Source: Pachyseris speciosa (lineage: Eukaryota > Cnidaria > Anthozoa > Scleractinia > Pachyseridae). Taken from it: DNA of 64,000 bases. The notes beneath the pieces were generated by a model, which was given only the letters and a program-made list of their open reading frames with translations, was not told where the DNA came from and made no database searches. The stretch lies in assembly GCA_016490735.1 (NCBI GenBank), contig JAEMWC010000233.1:316001-380000 (forward strand), written 5' to 3'. Below are positions 42,016 through 53,236 of the stretch, in pieces (within the stretch, counting starts at the first letter, position 1; every line of letters begins with the position of its first letter). The position numbers were made by a program, and so were the translations under genes.

Positions 42016-42397
42016 CGAAACGAAAGCCGTTTTACAAGCCATTTGTAGTTTTAGGGAAATAAGGGGTAGTTTGCCACAGCTGTACTTGATGATTGCTTAA
42101 AGGCGTCTATGTGACTATTTATATGCAGTAGCGAAGGTTTAAAACTTCTTTTAAGCTCTTCTCCCAATCCATATTTGAATTCGCAATCCAGATTGTTTCA
42201 ACCGCGTTAACAGGTTGCGCGAGCCTTACGTTCAATTACTCGTTCTCACGAGTCTGCAATGACGAAATTCAATACATTTGACTCGGTATCAATTATTTTC
42301 CTATGAAATCAACTGATGTAGATGGATACGGCTAACTCTTACGAATACAACGTGTGCGTATCATGTAGGGGGACTAGTTCAGAGCTGATTTGCATTC
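42016..42397. other. No gene recognised
   Basis: No frame or repeat found. The missing third exon of the adjacent F5/8C pseudogene was looked for here and not seen. Confidence 0.5.
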
Positions 42398-43532
42398 CTA
42401 AAGTTCCGTTTTACTTTCCAGGAGGAGCTGCATAGTCAAAAAACTTATAAAAAAAATTATAAAAAAAAAAAAAAGGAAAGTCACACTATCGGTACTGTGC
42501 AGCAGCTTGTACTTGGTCACCCACTGTTCGAGAATTACGGAAGGCCAGCTGGGGTCGTAATTTCTTCCTTGCGTTGCTACACGTGTTATTATGGCAAGAC
42601 CCAGATAGATCTGGAACGATTGATTTACATTGTTATGAACGGCTGCCCAAGCTCCTGACTTTATAAGGGTTCCGTGATAATTCAGTCTTCCTTGGCTGGG
42701 GGCATGGTGGCTGTCCCATCGCGAGGAAGCTCCGATTTGTGAGTCCGGGATTTGACCGTTTTCCAAGCCGAGAGCAAAATCACATGCTAGAAAGGAAAAC
42801 AAAAATGTGTGATTTTAGTTCATGTTTACAGAAGAGCAGTTTTGTGTGAAAGTCACTGATGTTCGTAAGAAATAAAATCTTACTCTGGAAGCAAACGAAG
42901 GAACAGAGAAAGGATGAAAAAAGCGAGGGGAGGCGTATCAATGCCCACGTGGCTGTTAGCTTTTTACGGTACTAAGAGAGATGTGAATCCTCACTAGGAA
43001 TCTCATTATGTTAGAATTTTTTTCATTTGAGCCAAGTAGGGTGCATCGTTGTTCGTATAAAGAACAAAAGAACAGCTGGGCTATCTCACTGCAGCCTAAT
43101 TGTCAAGGCTGTAAAGCGGCCTTCACACGACAAACGAATGTTGGCCAACTCGCATCGAACAACACACGTTAACACGTCAAATGTGAGTTTGCTAACACGT
43201 AAAAAAGTTGGCGAGAATAGAGGCAAGTTCTATACGTCGCCAACAGTTTGCCAACATGTTGTTGTTGCGTCGTTCACACGCACCAACTTGAGTTTGCCAA
43301 TGCGAGTTGGCCAACATTTTTTTGTCGTGTGAAGGCCGCTTAACTCAGTAATCGTCTTTCTACGTTAAGCAAAACTTTCATTAATCCCGGCATGGCATTT
43401 TGAACACAAGAATCCACTATATTTCCACATCGTTTTCAGAGGTACTGATTTCTGACACTTACCAGTGCTTGATTAGTACTCTAACATTGCAAGAAGAATG
43501 GATAGCAAAGGCAACAGTTTCAACAAAATCAT
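42398..43532 (-). pseudogene. F5/8 type C (discoidin) domain gene, dead inverted copy
   Basis: This is a mirror copy of the gene at 50205-52857. Exon 1 is 43532-43463: the same 70 bases long, it encodes 'MILLKLLPLLSILLAMLEY' and then a TAA stop within the exon, followed by a good donor GTAAGT. Exon 2 starts at 42786 after acceptor 'cctttctag' and encodes 'CDFALGLENGQIPDSQIG' up to 'KYKLLHSTDSVTF' (near 42480). There it runs into a T-rich insertion, so the end of the domain and the donor are lost. The third exon is absent. A MITE (43115-43340) lies in intron 1. The early stop, broken exon 2 and missing exon 3 together make it non-functional. Confidence 0.9.
43115..43340. mobile_element. MITE, PIF/Harbinger-like, with TAA target duplication
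   Basis: 226 bases with terminal inverted repeats of about 40 bases ('agcggccttcacacgacaaa' at the left, its inverse at the right, continuing through 'atgttggccaactcgcat'). It is flanked by TAA at 43112-43114 and 43341-43343. A 3-bp TWA target duplication is typical of PIF/Harbinger elements. Confidence 0.88.
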
Positions 43533-44150
43533 ATTTGCTGTAGAATAAAGAGGAGGATTTAACTTTTTTTGTTTGTTTAGAAGTGTATTTCGTACGGCTC
43601 CTGTCTTTTACTCATTTCTAACACAGTTGATGAGAATAAAATCAACTTTGTTAGCTAGGCAGTTAGGTTATTCATTTCTTTCTCTACCTCCTTTGTTAAG
43701 AAATTGAAACCTAATGAAAGGAGCTCTCACTACTGTTTTGTTTTACTGTCTTCTTTGTCGTGAAGAGACGAACTGTGGATAATGCAATAGCCACTCAAAG
43801 GAAACACGTTTGGTTATTCCCACAATTTTTTTTCGATCGATTTAGAGCAGCCCATGAGTATTTCCATGAGGTACTAGCGAAAGCTGTTACAAGCAGTGTC
43901 GACCAGGCTATCAATCATCGGCAGTGAAATAGGAGGCCTTGGAAAAGTGGAACCTGCAGAACCTACTAAAAGTGACTTATTTTACCCTGACTTGACATTC
44001 CTTTGTCATAATCATCATCTTCATAATTATCATCAAGAAAGCCTAAAGCCCTTAACCGAAATTTCAAAGCCAGTTTTTCTTTTTTTCATTTTCGTTTTTT
44101 CGCCAGTTTGAAAATGGGTGTTTTAAGAAATATTTTGAGGAGAAATAATT
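43533..44150. other. Left arm of inverted duplication (promoter side of the F5/8C copy)
   Basis: 43690-43990 is the inverse of 49620-49910 (for example 'gaagagacgaactgtggata' against 'ccacaattcgtctcttcgc'). It is non-coding. The acceptor-like 'tttattctacag' just upstream of exon 1 is kept in both arms, suggesting an untranslated first exon. Confidence 0.7.
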
Positions 44151-44405
44151 ATTTTTTACATTGGTAAGACAAAAAGAATACTTCATGACAGGAAACATTT
44201 CAAGGCCCTCACTAAAAATGACCCCACATCAGCTATTGCTGACCATGTTAAAACCACTGAACGAAACATCAAGTGGGATCATTTTGACATCTTAGCGTCG
44301 GGCAAAACCGATTTTCATTGCAAAATTAAGGAAACCTTATTTGTCCAAGAACTTAAGCCAGCTTTTAATGTAAACATCAGTAGTGAGAAGTTGTTGCTTT
44401 ATTAA
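44151..44405 (+). pseudogene. GIY-YIG endonuclease fragment of a second Penelope-like family
   Basis: The plus-strand frame reads 'FYIGKTKRILHDRKHFKALT', 'SAIADHVKTTERNIKWDHFD' and 'CKIKETLFVQELKPAFNVNI' and ends at TAA 44403-44405. It has the YIG, Arg and Glu residues of the GIY-YIG fold, but its N-terminal part and the reverse transcriptase are missing. It differs clearly from the family at 5393-5944. The 3' segment up to about 44610 matches the repeat ends at 41815-42015 and 52090-52275. Confidence 0.88.
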
Positions 44406-45699
44406 TAAGATGTATCATTTTACATATTTACTGTTAAGATAGTTTTTCTTAATCTCAGTTCGAGACCCCTGTATTAAAAGTATATGAACAGTTTCCAAAA
44501 ATTGTAACGGTCGCTTTTGAAAATGTATGTTGCCTAGCATACGAAACGTCATGTCTACATAAAATGCATTGGTTTATCATGTTTATCTCCGCTGTTTGTG
44601 TTTTATTTCTAATCTAACAGGAACTTATTTTAAAATGCGACTTAAGTAGGGCTTTTCTCACTAGATTTGTAAACAAGAACCTGGGGTCTGGTGAATAGTC
44701 TTGACGTCATTCGTGTATACTCAGTCGATCGAGTGCGTCACTTTTTTTTTTATGAGTTCCGTGGAACAAAAATGTCGCAGAAAGATCAAGATTCACTATC
44801 AGGCCGAAAGATTCGAAAAACTATCCAGGTTAACACTTTTTCACCTTCTTCGCCCTTACGCCTGATGACGTCACAGAGACCTTTGGGCCGCGCGAGAAAT
44901 GTCTCATATTTCAGTCCACAGTATTAATTATGGGACCTCTACAAATAGCAAATCCTCTTCACGAAAAGGAGGGAAACGACTGAAAATGAAATATAGGGAA
45001 TATAAGCTATGCAAACACGTTAAAAAAATGGCAAATAATTTTCGATTCATGTGTACTTCATAATTTCCAAACGGAAAGGTGCGTTCTATTTGCTCATTTC
45101 TATCAGTTACAAGCCTTTGGAATGCTTTTGGAAATGGAACACGCGCGTCTCATGTAAATTTTCATTTTGGTTTTGGATGCGTTCCATTTACTGTAGCCGT
45201 CGACCAACAAGTTTTTCCCATTAAATCGTGAACGACCACTGCCATACAGATTTTTACGATGGGGTAGAGAGCGAGGCATTATAACGTGACGAATACTGTA
45301 AAATAACTCGATCAAACATCGTTCACCTGAGTGACCGTGGAGTCGCTCAGCCATTTTGCCGATGAGTATAATTCATCATAACTATAGAAATGACTATGCA
45401 AAACTTTCGTTAGAAACGTTTTTTTTCCCTCCTATTTCATACTTCTAAAAGAACTATATTCCAACGATAAAGTTAAAGGGGCAAGTACCCAATTTCATTT
45501 AAATTTATGCGTCCAAGGTCCTCAGAAAAATCTTTTCTTTCATTCTTTTGCTTTCACAACTGGTGCAATTGTGATCAGATTTTTACTAGGATTCCCTGCA
45601 GACTCAGAGCGAACAAAGAAAAGTCGCGAACAAAGAAAAATCAATTGAAATGGCCACGTACTGCAACTGTTGAAAAGTTGTTAAAAGGAGAAATTTGTA
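44406..45699. other. Penelope 3' tail, then no gene recognised
   Basis: 44520-44610 is the Penelope-like 3' tail. Minus-strand 45354-45103 is an 83-codon frame starting in a good context ('aaaatggct', protein MAERLHGHSG...), but it has no recognised domain and no splice evidence. Confidence 0.5.
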
Positions 45700-46900
45700 T
45701 CTCTTGCTCTTAGCTTATACCAAAATGGTGGGACATGATTGGTAGACAAATGGGTAATTTCGTAATTTTGTTCTGACCAAAGTGTCAGTGGACATTGACT
45801 AAGAGAACTACATACCGGGAAAATACAGAAGAAGAGCAGTCGTAAAAGTTGGTCCCTCAAACATTTTTCGAGGCGTTTAAGTCGCAACATTCAGGTTTCG
45901 CAAGATCCGCGGTCTTTTGTTTAGCGGATTAGAGAGAACTGGTCGACCGGACTAGCTATTTTACGAACATTTTGCAGGTGTAGCTCCAGGAAGTAAAAAA
46001 ACAAAGCAAGCTTTCAAAGAGAAAACCGTGCTCGGAAGAACAGAAGTGACCTTCATCACAGAGGATCGATATGGACTAATATAATCAGTCACGGTGGGAA
46101 CGGTCACAGCGTATTTAACTACACAGGACTGTTGAATGGTGTTTCTATTTTTAGCTTTTGTTGGATTCTCGCAAATTACGAAGCTTAGTTATTTTCTGAA
46201 CACCATTTCTAATCAGAACAATCATTAGAAATCAGAAAAATCCGAAGAGAAATTTAACTTAACCAACCGCTAGTTCAGCGTCGTGCGCTCACAATAGAAG
46301 ACAAATGAGAGACAAATTCGATAACTTTAATTTTGAAATCAGTTTCTCTTAAGTTTACATAAGTGGATAACTAATATATTATCAGTTGGACTGCTAAACT
46401 AAATAACTGTGTCGAGCGCACGCAATCATGTCATATATAACAATGGGACGTTTTTAGCCAACTGAAAGCATTTGAATTAGCAAAGATTTTAGCCTAATTT
46501 CTTCATCAGCACTTTTTGGTTTTTAATTTATAGATGTCATAATTCAAATCCTGTTTTCCACTTAATATCGTGAGAATTAATACACATGTTGTTACTGAAC
46601 GACATATTAACAGCTTCCTCATAACTTTGTTTACATCGTTTCTTTTGCCTAAATTCAGAACGTTTTAAGAACGTTTTTCGCCATGTTCATACAAGGCGAA
46701 TTCTAAGCTGCAAAATTCGACGTAGTTAAATTCAAATCAAAGTTTCTTTCAAGTTTACATAAGTGAGTAACTTATAAATTATTAATTGACTGCTTACCTA
46801 AATCACAGTGACTCAGCGCACCTAATCAACAAACTGAAAGGCATTTAGCAAAGAGTTCACCCACATTTTTCTCAACGAGACATCAGTTATTTTTATTATG
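45700..46900 (+). repeat. Inverted duplication, inner left arm
   Basis: Aligns in inverse with 48300-49200: 'attgactaagagaactacat' (45796) is the inverse of the segment at about 49075; 'gtgaccttcat' and 'gaggatcga' (about 46050) are inverse near 48840; 'ttgttggattctcgcaaatta' type wording (46157) is inverse near 48725. Indels of up to about 75 bases separate the arms. Confidence 0.85.
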
Positions 46901-47099
46901 ACCAGTTATGGCCCTGTCTAAACACTGAATTGTTTATTTCACGGACGTTTCTTTTCCGTTTTTTCAAACAGCAGAATTGGACATACTTATCTTTATAGAT
47001 ATTTCGTTATACATATTTAAGCGTTTAAACAGCTGTTTTCATTAGCACAATCGTATTCACATAACTTCTTCGTAATATGTGATGTGATATTTACAAGTG

Positions 47100-47234
47100 C
47101 AGTGGGCCACGAATTTTCTTCCTATTAACCTTTTCCTCTAACGCCAGACGATTTTACTTGTAAAAGGAAGACACCTTAGGAGTTAAAGGTATAAATGACT
47201 ATCTCCATTAACCCTTTCCTCCCTAAGAGTGACT

Positions 47235-47279
<45 letters not shown>

Positions 47280-47330
47280 AGGGAGACGCCTTAGGGGTTC
47301 AAGGGTTAATGTGCGATATCTATCTGTCTG
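47100..47330. repeat. Short tandem duplication near the axis of the inverted repeat
   Basis: 'taacgccagacgattttact' occurs at 47139 and 47259, each followed by 'ccttagg(a/g)gtt'. The spacing is 120 bases. Confidence 0.8.
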
Positions 47331-48299
47331 CTTAACGCTAGTGATAACAGCATGATGGCTATGGGTATTTGACACTGCTCCTTTTTTTTAAACATTCACT
47401 TTCACAATCCATAAATTGTGTACTTGTGAGGTTCCAACAGCTTTTATTAAACTCAATTGGATGATCACCGTTGCCAGGTGATTTATAGTTGTAGAAAATG
47501 AGAAATTTTACATTCAGAGGATATTTTATATTTCTCTATATTTGTTGGAATTATTCTCAAACTTACTCAGTTAAAACTCCTTAATATAGTGTCTCTTATG
47601 AGCCGACCCAGTTTTTCCCAGTTGATAATATTCATGAAAAAATTCCTCGATTCTGATTGGCTAAGAGAAATGCAGTTTTTAGGTAACACGATGCAGAAAA
47701 AAGGTAATTCAGTACAGAAAAAGGTAATTCAGTGCAAAAAAGAGGTAAACAACACACGATTCTAATTAGTTAATAAGCAAAGGAACTGAAATTGAGCCAA
47801 TCAAACGCGGCCTTTGAATGGCGCAAAGTCTAATGAGCTGCGAGCGAAAACAGTGGCTGGCGTTTTTAGCAGGTTTTCTGTCGTGTCCGCAATAACAGCA
47901 GAGAAGCTGAAAAACAGCTATAAAAGGAGGAAAGGTGGGATGAGTCACTGTTATTTTGTAAAGTAGTTCAATTAATAATTTATTATTTACCACCTATGTT
48001 AACTTGAAAGAGACTGATTTAAAGACATCGAATTTCGCGTCTTCGAGCATCGTTGTATGAAGATGGAGAGAAAAGCACTTAAACAAATCTATAAGGAAGC
48101 TGTTATTAAGTATTTCACAACAATATATCCATTTGCAATATTACCTTGAACTAAAAATGGTTTCTATTACGACTTACATACATTAAAGACGAAAAGTGCA
48201 AATACGAGAGACTAAGGCGTTTCATCTAAGTTGAGAAGGCCAACACTTTCAGAAAAACACGAACAGATAGAATATATCTGAAGAAGAAATTAGGGCAAA
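47331..48299. other. Axis region of the inverted duplication; no gene recognised
   Basis: Contains three tandem copies of a roughly 22-base unit 'cagaaaaaggtaattcagt' at about 47688-47745 and a CCAAT-type box (47799). No coding frame. Confidence 0.55.
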
Positions 48300-49200
48300 C
48301 TCTTTGCTAAATTAAATGTTTTTCAGTTGGCTAAAGATTTTCGATTCCTATGTCTGACATGATTTCGTTATTTAGCTAAACAGTCCAATTAATAATTTAC
48401 TAGGGCAAACTCTTTGCTAAATTAAATGTTTCTCAGCTAAAGATTTTCGATTGCTGACATGATTTCGTTATGGCTTCGTTATTTAGCTAAACATTCCAAT
48501 TAATAATTTATTATTTTTCCTCTTATGTAAACTTTGGCAAAACTTTGATTTCAGAATCGAAGTAATCGATTTTTGTAGCTCATTTGTCTTCTGTTCTGTG
48601 CGCGCTACCAACAATTCAAGCGGAACGAAAGGTTGGGTAAGTTAAATTCCCTTTTTCGTGATTTTTCTGTCCAAGAGTGATTCTGAAATGATGTCCAGAA
48701 GTAATTAAGCTTCGTAATTTTTGAGAATCCAACAAGGGCTAAGAAGATTAAGATCATCCAACAGTCTTGTATTTTAAATAAGGCTGTGACCACCACCATA
48801 CCCGGTGCTGTGACTGATTATCTTCCGACAGTCCACGTCGATCCTCGTCTATGAAGGTCACTTCCAAATAGTCGCAACATACTGCAGTCGACCAGTTGTT
48901 ACGACTAAGCTGCGAAACAGCAAACAGCGGAAAAGGGCGCACTGAACTTGCGGAACCTAAATGCTATATTTTCAATTAAATAAATTCCGTTACACTATTT
49001 CCTGTTGCAACTGAAAATGCGATTTTAGAGACAAACGTTTTCTACCGCTCTTCCTCTGCACTTTCCTGGTAACTATGTAGTTCTCTTAGTCAATTTCCAC
49101 GGACACTTTCATCAGAAAGAAATTACGAAATGGCCCATTTGTTTACCGATTTGCGTGTTCACTGTTATATTTTCAAGTTCGCCTGCAATGAATTCCCATA
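48300..49200 (-). repeat. Inverted duplication, inner right arm
   Basis: Partner of 45700-46900. It contains an extra tandem repeat of its own: 'agggcaaactctttgctaaa' occurs at about 48291 and 48402. The 62-codon frame on the minus strand here has no known domain. Confidence 0.85.
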
Positions 49201-50204
49201 AAAATCTGATACAAAGTTGTCAGTTGCCAAAACTTTAAAAAAACAATTGTCTGAAGATCTTTAATACATCCCTCCAAAAGAAAAGAAATAAGCACTGGTC
49301 TCTTTAGTTTTATTGTTGGGATATAATGCTCTCAGGACAATGAAATAGGCAAAAAAAATCGCTTTTTACTGTTTGCATAGTCACTTCTCTAGCTTTAATA
49401 ATAAATTATGCTCATTGACAAAATGCCTGAGCAGCACCGCAGGGAATCATGTCAGGAGAACGATGTTTGACCAAAATATTTTGTCGTATTCGTCGGGCTA
49501 TAATATAATTTCGCACTCACTAAACGAGGGTAAAAATCTTGATGACAATAGGATATTTTAAAGGCATTTAACTTTCTTGGTAATTATCATGAAAATAGTG
49601 ATAATCATAACGAAAAGTTAAGAATTGGTTAAAAATAAATCAATTTTGGTAGGTTCTGAAGGTTTCTGTGTTCCAAGGTCTCTTATATTCCAAAGATGAC
49701 TGATAGCCTTGTCGAACCTCCTTCTCATCAGGCTGTTCGCTATACCTTGTGAAAGTACTTGGACTTTCTCACTCCTCTGAATCGATTGCAAGGTAGCTGT
49801 GAGATTAACCAGACCAGGTTTCTTTAAGTGGCTATTACATTGTCCACAATTCGTCTCTTCGCGACAAACAAGACAAAACAGTAGCCAAAGCAACTTTCAT
49901 TAGGTTTCAATTTCCCACCATTGAAAGAAAGAAAGGAATCAAGTTAACTATTTGTCCAGCTAACAAACTACCAAACAAATTAAGTCGCACCAAAGCTCAA
50001 AAAAAAAAAAAAAAAAAAAAAAAACGAACATGTGCAAAAGAAAATTAAGGTCACATCGATACTGTTGATTCTCCTAGTGTGAACTGTGTTAAAAGTGAAT
50101 TACCTTTGACTGGCGTACGAAATAAACTTGTGAACGAACAAAAAAGTTAAATCAATGTTGCAAGAATTGACGTTCCTCTTCATCTTTATTCTACAGAAAA
50201 AAAA
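49201..50204. other. Upstream region of the F5/8C gene
   Basis: 49620-49910 mirrors 43690-43990. An A-run lies at about 50001-50024. The 3' splice site 'tttattctacag' ends at about 50196, just before the start codon, so a non-coding first exon is likely somewhere upstream. No other gene. Confidence 0.6.
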
Positions 50205-51938
50205 ATGATTTTGTTGAAAATGCTGCCTTTGCTTTCCATTCTTCTTGTTGGAATGGCAGACGACGCAAGAACTGGTAAGTGTTAGAAGTCATTGGGGTGG
50301 GGGAAGGGGGGATGTGCCAGCGCCCTCCTTGTTAGGAAAAGACATTCTGCTGAAAATAAAACTGCACTGTCCTCTTTGAGGTTAACCAAGGGGTTTGATG
50401 ATGCCAACCACATTAACTGAATACAGGAAATCACAGTAAGACCACCTTGGATACGCCATTTTCTACTTCTCTATTTCTCTCGCAACCGAAAACGCCCAAA
50501 TCTACAAAATAAAATTATAGATCAATAACAAAGCATTATTTTAGTATAAAATTGCAAATATTGTAGCAGTAAACCAAACCTTTTCTTAAAAAAGGGTTAA
50601 AAGCAGATATATATATATTTAAAAAACACGGAGGTCAAATATCTTCGTCACACGGAAACCAACAACAACAACAGCAACAACAACAACAACAACAACAACA
50701 AAACAAAACAAAACAAAACAAAAACAAACAGGCATCAAAAAAAGCTCGCAAGGACAGTACCAAATTCGTACTAGAAAAAAAAAGAAAAGTCAAGAAATGT
50801 TGTGCCTTTTCCCTTGAATATGAAAAACGTTATGAACGCTCACATTCAGCCCACTGTAACGATCTCGCTGCATTTCAGGCCATGTTCTGTTCTTTTGCTG
50901 GCGCGATGGTACCGTCATATCTACTATAGCAACGGAACTATCCGGTCATTCTTTCAATTTTTTTTTAATCTTGTCTTGTGAGTCGTTTAAGTGTAACTCA
51001 AGGAGTCGTGGTTCCGCTGTTCTTTGCCTCTTCATACTGAAAACTATGCATTCCACTTGGCTGATACGAAAAAAAAAAAACGTTCTAACATAATTCCTAG
51101 AGAGAACTCTTGCCTCTCTTTAAGAACCATAAAAACTAACAGCCACACGAACATTATTACTTCTCTCCTCGCGTTCTTTATCCTTTGTCTGTTCATTCGC
51201 CTGCTTTCAGAGTAAGGTTATTTTTGGTGACCAACATCAATGACTTTTATGCAAAACATTCTTACCTGTAAATCTGAGCTAAAATCATGCATGTTTCTTT
51301 TCCTTTCTAGCATGTGATTTAGCTCTCGGTATGGAGAGTGGTCTAATAGCAGACTCACAAATCAGTGCTTCTTCACAATGGGACAGCAACCATGCCCCCA
51401 GCCAGGGAAGACTGAACTATCAGGAAACCAGATACAAATCAGGAGCTTGGGCAGCCGCTCACAATAATCTCCATCAATGGTTGCAGATTTACCTTGGTAG
51501 TGCTATAATAAAACGTGTAGCAACACAAGGAAGAAATTACAGCTCCAGTTGGCGTTACGGATTTCACACCCAGTGGGTGACCAAGTACAAGCTGCTTTAC
51601 AGTAACGATGGTGTGACTTTCCAGTACTACAAGGAGCAAGGAGCAGTGAAGGTCTAAAGAAATATTTCCTATATGTTGCTTTAAACCATGCAATTCCTCC
51701 TGGAAAGTGAGATCTACCTTTCGCAGGAGGTAGCCTTACGCTTCTACATCAATTGACTTCATAGGACAATAATTGATACCGAGCCAAATATATTGAATTT
51801 AGTATTTGCAGACTCGTGAGAACAATTAATTGAATGTAGGGCTCGCATACTTGTTATTCGAAGGTTTGCAAAATCCAGATTGCGCCGAATTGAAATCTGA
51901 CTAGCCGGGACAAGAGAACCAGCTAAAACGAAAAAAAA

Positions 51939-52006
<68 letters not shown>

Positions 52007-52406
52007 CGACGCTTAAATTTTAAACCAACTATTAACATGTATAGCTGTGGCAAACTAAACCTTATTTCCCCCAAACTGCGCTTTTCGTTAGGATCATAGT
52101 AAAACACAAACAGGGGAGATAACTAACGCATTTTATATAGACTTGACGTTGCTGGACAACATACATAGCTATGATGGCCTAATAATTATAACAGGAGCTT
52201 ATGTGATACAGTTTTTCGTTTAGTTTTTGAGCCATCAGCAAGAGCGTTGATAATTTTGTTGCTATGTTAAGATCGAGTTACGGTAGCGAAGAAATAAATA
52301 GTCATATAATTGATTTCGTTGTTATTTACTATCGTTATCGTCACAATCATCATTATATATATCGTCATGATTATGGTTGTCATCACCATTATTGTTTCTG
52401 TTACTC

Positions 52407-52437
<31 letters not shown>

Positions 52438-52857
52438 GCTTTATTGATTTGGTAACTAAATGCTACATAGTGCTCGGGCCCGCCAGGTAGCTTAGTTGCT
52501 ATTCGTGGCGAGCTCAGGGGAAAAGGTATTTGTATTAATAGTATTTTCAGGCTCTTAATTGCCATGAATAATCATATATCAAGTCTGGCGAGGAAATATT
52601 GATATCCAATAAGAACACCACGTGTACCTGTACTGAGGAGACGACGTTGGTGGAAAATTTTAAGAGTTTCTCTTGTTTTTTTTCTTTTTACTTAGGAGTT
52701 CACTGGAAACTCAGACAGGGACACTGTGGTTGAAAATGTTCTCAACCCACCAATTGTGGCAGAGTTCATCCGTTTCCAACCATCAGCCTGGTATGGTCAC
52801 ATATCAATGAGGGTGGAGGTCTATGGATGCCTGGAAGGTTGCCATTTTGTTCTTTAA
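50205..52857 (+). CDS. Secreted single-domain F5/8 type C (discoidin) protein, 190 aa
   Basis: Three exons: 50205-50274 (donor GTAAGT), 51311-51651 (acceptor 'tttctag'; donor GTCTAA, weak) and 52696-52857 (acceptor 'tttacttag'; stop TAA 52855-52857). The phases agree (1, then 0). Residues 1-20 or so form a hydrophobic signal peptide. The domain runs from Cys 25 ('ACDLALGMESG') to Cys 182 ('EVYGC'), the pair that closes an F5/8C fold. Between them are 'ISASSQWDSNHAPSQGRLNY', 'GAWAA', 'WLQIYLG', 'VATQGR' and 'WVTKYKLLYSNDG', all hallmark strands of the family. Such domains bind sugars or phospholipids outside the cell; the ligand here is unknown. Introns hold a (A)n(CA)n run, a Penelope-like 3' end and a LINE tail. 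A pseudogene twin lies inverted at 42398-43532. Confidence 0.88.
50645..50730. repeat. (CAA)n/(ACAAA)n microsatellite in intron 1
   Basis: CAA units passing into ACAAA units. Confidence 0.9.
51929..52004. repeat. (A)n-(CA)n microsatellite in intron 2
   Basis: About 24 A followed by about 24 CA units. Confidence 0.95.
52090..52275 (-). mobile_element. Penelope-like element 3' end, copy P2 (intron 2)
   Basis: Inverse of 41815-42015: 'catacatagctatgatggcc', 'tttcgtttagtttttgagcc', 'gataattttgttgc'. Confidence 0.7.
52405..52520 (-). mobile_element. CR1-like LINE 3' terminus
   Basis: (CAA)n followed by 'agctttattgattt' and 'gcccgccaggtagcttagtt', the same arrangement as the 3' end of the LINE at 33914 ('cattttattgaca' after its (CAA)n, then 'agtagccgcaaagctagtcg'). 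Only the tail is present. Confidence 0.6.
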
Positions 52858-53236
52858 TTTGGCCTATAAGCTGAGAGAGTTAAGTAGGTTACACTCTAAA
52901 AGTTTCGTTCTGAGGCGACTGACTGAATTTCGAGATAAATAACCTTTTTAGAAAATGAGCGGTCATGAGTTACCGTCGCTATGCTAACACCTGTTGCTTG
53001 GAAAAAAGTGATAAAATAAAAACTATTCATACGTCGAAAACGTGTTGCAGTGCTAAGGAAATCGAAGCTGGTCTTCCAAAGGAAATTTTGATTTTAACAG
53101 GTACACTTTAAGGCCTAAAAAACTTATGCAGTCCTCCATAGATATCTTGGAATATTAGAAACCCCCAGAAGAGCATTACTGTTGTCCACACCTCATAATT
53201 CGAGTGCATAGAGCAGTTTGGTAACTAATTTGTCAG

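Noticed and set aside
42398..42480. Phe/Ile-rich C-terminus of the F5/8C copy as a membrane anchor
   Set aside because: It arises from a T-rich insertion and read-through into former intron; the live twin has a splice donor there.
45103..45354. MAERL... 83-codon frame with a good start context
   Set aside because: No recognised domain, no homologous piece in the opposite arm of the inverted duplication, and no splice evidence.
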